NCBI GenBank assembly: GCA_900239685.1
Contig: OENT01000267.1
Coordinates: 80,959 to 144,958 of the forward strand
DNA from: Rotaria macrura
Taxonomy: Eukaryota; Rotifera; Eurotatoria; Philodinida; Philodinidae
Direction: 5' to 3'
DNA length: 64,000 nt
The notes under the pieces are model-generated. The model was given only the letters and a program-made list of their open reading frames with translations, did not search any database and had not been told where the DNA came from. Of the stretch, positions 41,888-52,866 are shown piece after piece. Position 1 is the first letter of the stretch; every line of letters starts with the position of its first letter. The position numbers and the translations under genes are program-made.

Positions 41888-41921
41888 ATTAAATAAGAAC
41901 AAAATATATAGAGCAATAGAA

Positions 41922-44900
41922 ATGTCGGACGATGAAGGCATGGATGGTAATGATGATTTTGAACTTGATTATGAAAATACAGACGAAGAACCAGATGCTG
42001 ATCTTGAAAATCAATATTACAATTCGAAAGCTTTAAAAGAAGATGATCCATTTGCTGCTATCGATAGTTTTAAAAAAGTTCTTCAATTAGAACAAAAAAG
42101 CGGCGAGAAAGGCGACTGGGGCTTCAAAGCACTTAAACAAATGATGAAAATTTATTTTAAAATGGAAAATTATGATGAAATGTTAGCATGTTACAAAGAA
42201 TTGTAAGTGTTCATATTGATGATATATTAAACAAATAGCACATTATGAAAAGTTTAGTTCCTTGAAAATATTACTTGTTGATGCATATTTTTTTTTATTG
42301 AATTGAATGCAACCAAAAAAGAAAGGATTGAGTATGATCAATGATGGCACTGAATTCGAGTTTTTTTTTCCATCTATAACAGATTCCTCGTATACATCAA
42401 GAAGAGTTATGACTAGCCTAATATTCGATGCGTAGAAAGTCATGATTGACTGTTTGATTACAACAAAAATAAAATAGAACTGTACTAATCTAAAAAGGAA
42501 ATCGAAACTTTATTTGATCAATAATATTCATTGAAGCATAAGTACCTCAGTTGCATTTATGTAAATAAAATTAATTCGTTTAGAAAATTCTAAGTACATT
42601 CATACTTGTCAAATATGTGTTTGCCATCGAAAATAATTTCTAGAAATAAGATCGAAAAGAAACTGTCGAAGTATAAGGTTATAATATTGGATCCCCGACA
42701 GAGAGCGATACATGTTAGATAAAGATCGTAACGTAAACTGTATCAATAATTAGCTACATCATGTTAATCTCGCGAGTTTCACGCTAAAACTGAAAAGATT
42801 TTCTTTTGTCTTTCTGAATACTATTATACGATAACATTTATATAATAGAGTCATTTGAATAGTGTTTTCTCTTGTAAATATTAAATTTTATAAATATATT
42901 CAAATTACATTTCTGATTTTTTGATTTCTGGTCGAGATAATCGTAGCTGGAAAATGTCTAGGTTTTCTTTCATGTCATATTATTAACTAACACTCAAGAA
43001 ATAATCTTTACTTGTCAAATATTAGAATATTTAACTGTCGATGTGTAAAGACGATTTGAAGTAATCTTAAGTATCTTCAAAGAGTTCATATTGATCTGAC
43101 ATGAACACTATGTTATTTTTCTATAGAAATTTCTCATGTGAGCTTAGATGCATTCTTTCATAGAAAGAAGACTAATTCTTCTTAGTCGAACTATTTTTAG
43201 ATTTTTATTGAGTATTCCATCAAGATCTATTTCTGGTAATAATGATAACATATCATAGTAACTAATTATTGGATGTTTTCACATCAATCTCATGGCTGAC
43301 ATGTTTCGACACTGTCTATGTTTTTAACGTAGATACGCTTCGAAGACAAAAATCTTTACCTTTGATAGATCAATATTGTGCTTGACAGTATGTTGATAAA
43401 TACAATTTAACAGAGATCTAGTACACTGAAAATGTTTAAATATTCAAAATATTTTAATAATTCATATACAACAGATGATGACATAGATTTTATTCGATAA
43501 CATCTAGATGTGTAAGAGTCAGCAGTCATTCTTTTGAATAGGAAAAATTAAAATCTTTGACTTTGTAACAAATCTTCATCGAGTTCGAGACACGATTTCA
43601 AGAATATATTTTCTCATATATGAATATTTATACGATGGTTTCTGTTGGTTAGATGCCATGAATGACATTACGGTAATTGTTAGCAAAAGGGAATAATAAG
43701 AATAAGAAAAAGAAAACAAGACCGTAGTTCTCGTGTTCCGACGTCTGAAATCAATCAGCGAAGTTTATTTTCTGTTTCGTTAATATGATTAGATTGACTT
43801 ACATTAAATCGGCTGTTACACGAAATGTTAGCGAGAAATCCATAAATTCGATTCTTGAATATATATCGACGTCAAAACAAATGGATTTATTACAAAATTT
43901 CTATGAAACAACGTTGGGTGCATTAAAAGAAACGAAAAATGAACGTCTCTGGTTTAAAACGAATTTGAAATTAGGTAAATTATATGAAGAACAACAAGAT
44001 TATGTTAAATTACAGAAAATTCTCAAAGAATTACATAAATCATGTAAAACATCCGAAGGTGATAAAAGAAGTCATAAGAAAATATTTATTATCAAAATGG
44101 TTCTTCGATAATTTTAGGTATTGATGATCAACGTAAAGGTACTCAATTATTAGAAGTTTACGCATTAGAAATTCAAATGCATACATTACAAAAGAACACT
44201 AAAAAATTGAAACAATTATATGAATTATCATTACATATAAAAGCAGCCATACCACACCCACTTATTATGGGTTTGTTTAACATAAGAAAAGAAAGTAAAT
44301 AAACAAACCAATGATGTGTGTTTATATTTAGGTGTTATTAGAGAATGTGGTGGAAAGATGCATCTCCGGGAACAAGAATATGAAAAGGCGCATACAGATT
44401 TTTTTGAAGCTTTTAAAAGTTATGATGAATCAGGTTCACCACGACGTACAACATGTTTAAAATATCTCGTTCTTGCCAATATGCTTATGCGTTCAACAAT
44501 AAATCCATTCGATTCACAAGAAGCTATACCATATAAAACTGATCCTGAAATTCAAGCTATGACAAATCTTGTTGGTGCCTATCAAAATAATGATATAAAA
44601 GAATTTGAAACGATTCTACGCACGAATCGACAAGCCATTATGGATGATCAATTTATTCGTGAACATATTGAAATACTTCTGCGTACAATACGTACAAAAG
44701 TTCTTGTTAAATTAATCAAACCTTATACGAAAATACGTATTGAATTTATTGCTCAAGAATTAAATATACCTATGGATGATGTTGAAAGTCTATTGATATC
44801 ATGTATACTCGATCAAACTATAAATGGAAAAATCGATCAAGTCAATCATGTACTTGAACTTGATCAACAACAAAATATACAAGGTTTACATCGTTATGCA

Positions 44901-44966
44901 GCTATATCAAAAGTATCAACACAATTACAAAGTGTTCAACATGCTATCCTACAACGATTTAATTAA
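41922..44966 (+). CDS. COPS2: COP9 signalosome complex subunit 2
   Basis: Subunit of the COP9 signalosome, which removes NEDD8 from cullins and so tunes cullin-RING ubiquitin ligases. Exons 41922-42202, 43793-44058, 44118-44270 and 44332-44966 join in phase to 444 residues; human CSN2 has 443. The acidic start is followed by the hallmark [17 protein letters not shown], then helical repeats ([19 protein letters not shown]) and a C-terminal PCI domain ([38 protein letters not shown]). Conservation is very high throughout, so this is a secure ortholog. The first intron is 1.59 kb, the others about 60 nt. It lies directly after the BTB gene in the same orientation. AATAAA occurs near 45056. Confidence 0.98.
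42203..43792 (+). other. 1.59-kb first intron of COPS2
   Basis: Donor gtaagt after 42202 and acceptor gattag before 43793 restore the conserved peptide [12 protein letters not shown] across the junction. Nothing else is recognised inside. Confidence 0.8.
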
Positions 44967-46383
44967 TTAGAAGCATTCATGTATTTCTTTTTGCTCTGAT
45001 CTTCTCATTCTTTTTCTTTTTTGGACTGCATATAAATTATATTTTTAACGACGAGTAATAAAGAGACAACTTGTCGGCAAGATTATGGTTTTGTTTTCAT
45101 GTTTTTATCAGAAATCATCGTCCAAGAATTCCATAGAATATCAGATTCTTTTTTTTTTCCTTCTTTTCCTTCCTTCTTGTTGTTCTTCTCAGAACGTGAC
45201 AAAGTTCTCGAAGAGGAAAAAGCAATGGCACCCAGAAAAATATCATTTTCTCTCATCCTAAAAGAAAATTCAACCGTCTATTTATTCCCATTCCTTCTGC
45301 CGCCAGGTTCGACAACAAACGCGTAGTACCATACAAACAAAACCAAATACAATCAAAAGAAGACGAGGTACTTTATATTCTTGAATTCTTTTAGCTTAGG
45401 TTTCATCTTTATGATTATTATTATTGTTAAGTTCAGTCATATTTTTGTAACATATAGATTTTTTGCGAGTGAATCATTTATTTATTTATCTATCTATTTT
45501 TTGTAAATATAACGAGACAAAACGACTGGATCGATTATATTCATGTTCTGATAAAGCAGCTATAGTTGAAAAATATAGAATCGCATGTGCGTGTATGTTA
45601 AAACATTGAAGCTTTTTTCACGATGTCTTATATGAGACCTTTATGGGTACGTTTATTCAGTATTTGTTTCGTGACCGTTAAATAATCTTTCTGTATACAC
45701 AAGTTGATATCCCTTAAAATTCATATATCTTAATTTGGCACAGCTCTTTTTTTTTACCATTCAAGGCATGTGGTCTTTTGCTCACTTCTTTTGCCTGTTG
45801 AACATGTCCCTCTATATTTAGTTTTAGTGATGAAACAATAGCATGCATCGTGTGTAAGTGTAATAGACGTATTTAATGTCGGACGACGAATCTGAAAGAA
45901 AGAAAGAAAAAGAAAACGTAGAACGAGAATGAAAGAGAGAAGAATGTCGCCATCCCGTTGGTATCTCACTTTATCACTATTCATCATACATTTCGAATTT
46001 ACTCCTTATATTGATCATACATTTTAAAAATATAAATTCATAATGAACGGTCATTCAATGAAAAATCATATCAACCCGACTACTAGAATGAATCTTCAAT
46101 CTCATGTTTATAATTTACACCGAAGTATAAAGGTTAGCAAAGTTTTTTTTTTTTGTAAGTTTTTTCTATTGAACGGATAGTTACAAACAGAAAACAAGAT
46201 GTGTAAGAGCGTTTTGATTTTGCAGACAACAAGAAACGGGGAGAACTATGATCTCTTTTAAATACTAACGAACAACATTAACTTCACATTATTCAATTCT
46301 CTAGATTTCATTCGTTAACTTCTCTTGTCTTCCTTTCTTCACATTTTTCATACACATTGCGTCATTCTTTCTCTGTGTAAATA
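44967..46383. other. spacer between COPS2 and SNRNP40
   Basis: It contains the COPS2 3' UTR with AATAAA near 45056 and pyrimidine-rich runs. Open frames at 45099-45326 (plus) and 45754-45987 (minus) are compositionally biased and rejected as genes. An acceptor-like ttcaattctctag ends at 46304, 79 nt before the SNRNP40 start. Confidence 0.55.
46301..46304 (+). promoter_or_regulatory. possible splice acceptor upstream of SNRNP40
   Basis: Pyrimidine-rich sequence ending in CTAG at 46304, 79 nt before the ATG at 46384. It could end a 5'-UTR intron or receive a spliced leader. Confidence 0.28.
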
Positions 46384-47497
46384 ATGAGTTTTAAAAGACC
46401 CAACGAAAGTGGTAGTCTCGTACCTATCGGTCCACAAGTACCATACAAACAAAGTCGTACCAATGAAAACAATCAACAATTGGTTTCAACTCAAATACGT
46501 ACATCAAAATTAGCTGCACCAATTATGTTATTACAAGGACATGAAGGTGAAATCTTTTCTTGTAAATTTCATGCCGATGGTGAAATTATGGCATCGGCTG
46601 GATTCGATAGAAAAATATTCTTGTGGAATGTTTATGATCAATGTTATAATTGGTATGTTTTAACGGGTCATGGTGGTGCTATCATGGAAATACAATGGAG
46701 TCCAGATGGCAGTGAACTTGCTTCATGCTCTACAGGTTTGTCAACAAAAATGAATTTTTGCTTTTATTAAATTGAATTATCTTTCATATTATGCTGTATA
46801 TTTAGACAAATTAGTCTACATATGGGATATATCAACGTGTCAACGAGTTAAAAAATTAAAAGGTCATGAATCATTTGTTAATTCGGTTGGTTATTCACGT
46901 ACAGGTAAAGATATGATTTGTACCGGCTCGGATGATGGTACAGTAAAGATTTGGGACCGACGAAAACGTGGCGAAGTTATGACGTTAGAAGCAACGTTTC
47001 AAATTTTAACATGTTGCTTCAATTCATCGTCCGATGCAGTATTTTCAGGTGGTATTGATAATACAATTAAAATGTGGGATTTACGTAAACAAGATGTATC
47101 CTTACGACTTGATGGTCATCTTGACAGTCCAACAGGTCTTGAATTAAGTGCTGATGGCTCATATTTGGCATCCAATTCAATGGATTCAACAATACGTATA
47201 TGGGATATACGACCATATTTCAATGGTGTCAATCGTTGTATTAAATTATTTCAAGGACATCAACATAATTTTGAAAAGAATCTTTTACGTGTTTCATGGT
47301 CACCCGATGGTAAACGTTTATCATGTGGAAGTGCTGATAAACATGTTTACATATGGGAAGTTGCAACAAGAAAAATACTTTATCGTTTACCAGGTCATCT
47401 TGGAAGTGTTAATGAAGTTGATTTTCATCCAAAAGAACCAATCATTGCGTCATGTTCATCAGATAAGACTGTCTTTCTTGGAGAAATCGAACCATAA
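46384..47497 (+). CDS. SNRNP40: U5 small nuclear ribonucleoprotein 40 kDa WD40 protein
   Basis: Component of the U5 snRNP of the spliceosome, acting in the nucleus as a WD40 scaffold. Two exons (46384-46735 and 46806-47497) join in phase to 347 residues; the human protein has 357. The N-terminal tail is followed by seven WD repeats: LLQGHEGEIFSCKFHADGE and WNVYDQC, LTGHGGAIMEIQWSPDG, LKGHESFVNSVGYSRTGK and IWDRRKRGE, MWDLRKQD, RIWDIRPYF, YIWEVATRK, and the final CSSDKTVFLGEIEP, which matches the diagnostic C-terminus of this ortholog. The 70-nt intron falls inside the second repeat. AATAAA overlaps the sequence just after the stop. The same-strand pyruvate kinase gene starts 311 nt downstream. 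Confidence 0.97.
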
Positions 47498-47808
47498 GAA
47501 AATAAAAGTTCTAGAAAACAATTTTCTGTGTGTCTCAGACTGTTTCATGGTTGTACAAGTTTGAAAACTGTACAGATTATTTGACTTTTCTTTTCTTATT
47601 GTTGTTATTGTCTTTGGTGTGTCTGTACTATCGTATAGAAAATATAATTGTCTAACAAATTTCATATATTTGTATGATTGAGAACTAAGACCCTGCTTTT
47701 GATATGTTCAATAGGAAAGTAAGATTAAGTTATATATGATTATATCATAGATGTTCCAAAGAGAAAATCATTCTCATAAACAAGAGTGAATTTTGCTTTT
47801 CTGTTAAG
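47498..47808. other. short spacer between SNRNP40 and pyruvate kinase
   Basis: The 311-nt gap starts with an AATAAA (about 47501) that can end the SNRNP40 transcript. It finishes with ttttgcttttctgttaag immediately before the pyruvate kinase ATG at 47809, which looks like a splice acceptor placed directly at the start codon. This pattern would fit trans-splicing or a 5'-UTR intron. Confidence 0.4.
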
Positions 47809-50800
47809 ATGAGCATCCGTGGCCAACTTAAAGAAGAACTCAAACAAAAAGATCCAAGTATCAAAAATTTTTATCAACATCAATCATTTGCTGAAACAGC
47901 TGTCAATGCTATTGAACAACGTACATTACTGGATATTGATTCAGAACCGTAAGTATTCAATTTGAACTTTGTATTTTTTTTTGTGTTTGGTTTTCTTCAA
48001 CTAGTTTTCTTTTCTTTTAAACATCTAGATGGAATACTCGTCATACGAGTATTATTTGTACCTTAGGTATAGTTTTGTTAATCATCGCGTATGATGAATC
48101 AAGTGTTGCATTCTTTTCATTTCTAGGACCTGCATCTCAAAGTGTAGAAATGCTTGTAAAAATGATCGATGCTGGCATGAATATTGCTCGTCTGAACTTT
48201 TCACATGGTTCATATGAAGTAGATGAAAGAAAAACAAAAGATAAATATCAATATCTAATATGAATCGATTTATTCTTTGATTTTAGTATCATCAAAAGAG
48301 TATTGATAATGTTCGTTTAGCTGAGAAAGCTCTTGGCGGATCAGAGAACTTTCGACCTATTGCAATTGCACTTGATACAAAAGGTCCTGAAATTCGAACA
48401 GGTGTTTTGTCTACTGTAAGATTGAAAATTTTCGTTGGCAAGAGAAGAAAAACATAATACACAAAACAATATCTTTCGAAGGGAGTTACTAGCGAAGTTG
48501 ATTTACAAAATGGCATGATAGTTCGATTGACGACAGATGAAAAATATGCGAATGCATCGACAGTCGACAATTTATATATTGATTATAAAAATATCATTCA
48601 TGTTATCAAACCAGGAAATCGAGTATTTATTGATGATGGTCTTCTTTCTTTATATGTTAAAGAAGTTGGTTAGTAGGGAAACGACATTGTAGCATTTCAT
48701 AGGTATATATTGCTTTTATGTGTCCATTATTTTCTTTGTATAGGCAAGGATTATTTGTTATGTGAAGTTGAAAATGGTGGTTCACTAGGTAGCCGTAAAG
48801 GTGTCAATTTACCAGGTGTACCCATTGATTTACCTGCCATATCAGACAAAGACAAAGACGATCTTGAGTTTGCTTTGAAAAATGATGTAAAAAAATCATT
48901 CTTTGTTTTTACAATTTATTTATTTTCATTGAACATTCTAGGTTGACATGATTTTTGCAAGTTTTATACGTCATGCTGAAGGTATTCGTGTCATTCGAGA
49001 TATACTTGGCGAAAAAGGCAAACATATTAGAATCATTGCAAAAATTGAAAATCAACAAGGAATTCACAAGTATCAATGATAAATTAAAAAGAAAATACTA
49101 TATATTCTAATATAATTTCTTTTCTTTAAGTTTTGATTCAATTCTTGAAGAAGCCGATGGTATTATGGTTGCACGGGGTGACATGGGTATTGAAATACCA
49201 GCCCAAAAAGTTTTTGTTGCTCAAAAAATGATGATTGCTAAATGTAACTTAGCTGGCAAACCTGTTATCTGTGCTACACAAGTATTGAGAAATTTTTCAA
49301 TTGACAAGAATTAATACGATGTTTTTTGTTTGTGTTTCTTTTATTAAGATGTTAGAAAGCATGACAAAGAATCCTCGACCAACACGTGCCGAAGTTAGCG
49401 ATGTAGCTAATGCAGTTTTGGATAATTCTGATTGCGTCATGTTATCCGGTGAAACAGCCAAAGGCAAATATCCTTTACAATGTATTCAATTAATGCACGA
49501 GGTCTGTTTTAAAAATAGAAAAAGTAATAGAATCGACTTCATGAATTTTATTTAGATTTCACGAGAAGCCGAAGCTTGTTTATTTCATCGAGAACTCTTT
49601 GAGAATCTCAGCTATTTTACGAAGCCACCATTGGTAAATGAATTAATTGCTTTCTTTTTTTTTCTTTGTTGGCAGTTGATAATTCTATTTAGGATCAAAT
49701 GCAATCAGCAGCTATTGCTGCTGTGGAAGCTGCATTTAGAAGTTATGCTTCGCTGATTGTTGTACTCACACATTCAGGAAAGTAAGAATGGTAGAAAATT
49801 TTCTTTTTCAAGCTTTCAAAACAACCAATCTTTTGTTAGCATATATTAAGTTCGTACGAAAAGTTCGAGTGCATTTTCTATTTGAACTCGTTCTCTATAA
49901 CATGTAGCTGAGTGCAAATCAATTCGAAAATAATTATCTGTCAAAGATTCTCATAGACTGATGTTTGTTTAGTTCATTCTAATTGACTAGAACGATAAGA
50001 TTTTATTTACTCAGGTAAAATAATGACATATTGTATTAAGAAAGAAAAATGCACCGAGAATAACTATATAGGTTTATTTAAAATAGACTTAGTTATATGT
50101 ACTTAATACATACTTTTAAATTTATGATATAACAAAGAGAGAGAAAGGACGAAGTGCATGCACTTGTATTTGATGTGTTTTGATAAAGAATGGATTTATA
50201 TTGGTTCTTTTTATATCAGGCCATATACTTAATTAACTAATTAACAGAAGGATAAGAATTCTAGTCAAACAAAGGATCGTGATGAATTTTGACAAGAATA
50301 TGAACGTCTTAGGTTATTTTTGTACATAAACAAAACACGTCACGAAACAATACTTCAATATAGGTAATTAGTTGGAAGGAAAATATTAGATCATCGTTAT
50401 GACAAAGAATGTGCCCGTATCATCATGACCGATGATTCATGTCGAGAGAAACCGAACTAAAAAAAGTAACATATGTTTGAGAAATTCGATTCTCGCAAAA
50501 TTCATTTCTTTTATCACATTATAATTGAGAACGGAATAACGAGGAGTGTGTTAAACAGATAGTGTGTCAAGATTAATCATACTATTTATTATACATGATG
50601 GCATTTGAAAATGTTACGACACAATATCTTGCTTGCAGAAAAAAAAACTAAATGTAATAACCTTATGTCTGTATCGATAAGATGGAGCATACTTTTTCAG
50701 GACAATGAACATACTACATACCAGTGAACGATAAGATATAAACATTCGAATAATGAATTATGTGTAATGTTTATTCATCTATCAAAGATAATGTGAAATA

Positions 50801-52866
50801 TAAAACCATATTCAAAGAAAATATGATTCTAATTATTTTCACTGACACCTATAAGTTCATAAATAGTTGCAAAATTCCTTAAGGTTCTCATGTATTCTAA
50901 GAAGTAAATGAGATGGCTGATACTCGTGACTATGATCATGAAATCTAAAAAAATTTCTAGAACCTAACTATGCTTTTGATTTCAATGTTGTAGCAATAGG
51001 CTTGAGAAAGTATTGTTGTTGGAGGAATCATTATTCTTTTAAAGAAATAAAAAACCTTAATTACAAATTAGTTCATGCAAACATAATATATTCATTCATC
51101 TATCGTTCGTGGTACTTGCTGCTTCTTCTACCTGCTGAAATGAACTAATCATTTCTATGAGATTTACCCAATAGAAATACAAAAAAAAAATCCAGTTTCA
51201 TTTCTCAAAGTATCTGCTTTTTGGATGTCCCTCAAAAGGATAGAAATACAAAAGACATTTCTCATGGGAAAATATCATTTCTATCAGAAGTCACCTATAT
51301 GACAAAAGCGTAAATGATTGATATCGTCTTATCTTTTTACCATTTCTCCATATGATGATAGAAATCGATGAAACATTTGTATTGAAAACATTCCCATGTA
51401 GGATAAACTTTATTTTCTTCAGAATTTCTTCTATAAATAGAACACTAGTCCGTTTCTTAGTGTTATTGATCAATTCTCAGCATGACATGACTCGCCTACT
51501 TCGACAGATATAAAAATGAAACCGGTGAGAGCCATGAAGAATCCAAGCTGATCACGTTTGCATAGGCACTGTGATTATATTGAATGTTCATCGATCTTAG
51601 TGATGATATTTACAAGTTTATCTCTAGTGACATTAGCAGTTAAATCTTATTGTAATCGATAAAAATCTTTCATGAATGATTAAGGAATCAATCATAACTA
51701 AAAAGATTTTAACTCAGTATGATTTGTTGGTAACTTGTCAAAATTGCAGCATAAGCATATGTATATATTTTGAAAGATTATTAATTCCTAATTATTTCAA
51801 ACGTGTTCATATAATATGCATCCTTCAGTTACATGTTGTATCGATGACAGAAGATATTATTGTAAAAGTTGACTTATTCAGAAAAATAACAAATATTCTT
51901 AATATAATAATATGTCTCTTAAATCAATCGATTATTATTCATTCTGAGGTATGATATATTATTTAAACGATTTTTATTCTATTTATTTAAAAAAAGACTG
52001 TACCATGACGCCCGTCTAGTTGAGTTTTACATTTCTACAAATCATTCCTCACATTCAGTGGATATTAATTCTTTATAAAACAAAAAGAGTTTTTCTTCCA
52101 TAGATCTGCTCAACTTATTGCTCAATATCGTCCTCGGGCAGTTATCATGGTCGTGACACGATCTTTGAAGACAGCTAGACAAATGCATTTATATCGTGGC
52201 TGTTGTCCGGTTTATATCGAATGTAAGTTATTTTCTTGAGAATTTTGTTTTTTCTATATTGAATCATGATTTTAATCATTTTTAGCTAACAAAAGTATGT
52301 TGTACGCAGCAGAAATACAAGTTGTAAAACAGAACTATGCTTTTGTTTTTTTCGTTTCCCAGTAGAACATGATCCACAATCTGATCTTCCCCTAGAAGGT
52401 AAGAAAAAACGAGAAAGATATTTTATATCTTGATCGTTCCGAGTATGTGCTTGTTTATGTAACTGAATATATTGTTGTTGTATTTTCTTTCTTAGACGAA
52501 AGCGAAAAAACCTATTGTAACATAATCAATAATTTTTTGTTGAATTATTTTAATTTTCTGTTCAATTTCTTGTAGACAACGATTATGAACAAGAAGGAGC
52601 ACCGCTATTCAAACAACATCATATATCAGCCGATCAAGCATTGGCTATGAGTGATTGGCTACTTGATGTTGATGCTCGTGTTATGGATGCTGTAAAACTT
52701 GGTAAAAAACGTGGCTTTGTTGCAACCGGTGATGCTGTTATTGTTGTTACAGGATGGGTAAGAAAAATTATGTTTTCTTGATTTATTCCTATGCAAACTG
52801 TTGCTTTCGTTTTAGCGTCCTGGTTATGGTACAACAAATACATTGCGTATCATCTATTCTGATTAA
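47809..52866 (+). CDS. pyruvate kinase
   Basis: Catalyses the last step of glycolysis, phosphoenolpyruvate plus ADP to pyruvate plus ATP, in the cytosol as a tetramer. Fifteen exons: 47809-47948, 48029-48066, 48127-48218, 48287-48415, 48482-48668, 48744-48886, 48942-49069, 49131-49281, 49349-49501, 49556-49633, 49693-49781, 52104-52222, 52363-52398, 52576-52757, 52816-52866; 571 residues. Active-site elements are intact: Arg81, Asn83 and Ser85 in IARLNFSHG, Lys277 and Glu279 in KIEN, Asp303 in ARGDMG and Thr335 in CATQ. The C-terminal domain has a THSGKS effector-phosphate loop (439-444) and [12 protein letters not shown]. Between the strand PVYIEL and the region homologous to DLRV is an acidic insertion, about residues 484-515, absent from human isoforms; part of it is its own 36-nt exon. 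One intron is 2.3 kb, the rest 45-180 nt. Confidence 0.97.
49782..52103 (+). other. 2.3-kb intron of pyruvate kinase
   Basis: Donor gtaaga after 49781 and acceptor tccatag before 52104 join THSGK to SAQLIAQY in phase. Open frames at 51291-51954 are AT-driven. No repeat or nested gene is recognised. Confidence 0.8.

Noticed and set aside
45099-45326. 75-codon frame with Phe/Pro-rich ends
   Set aside because: It lies in the COPS2-SNRNP40 spacer after a polyadenylation signal and has no similarity I know.
47148-47564. 138-codon plus-strand frame overlapping SNRNP40
   Set aside because: Out-of-frame shadow of the WD40 exon.
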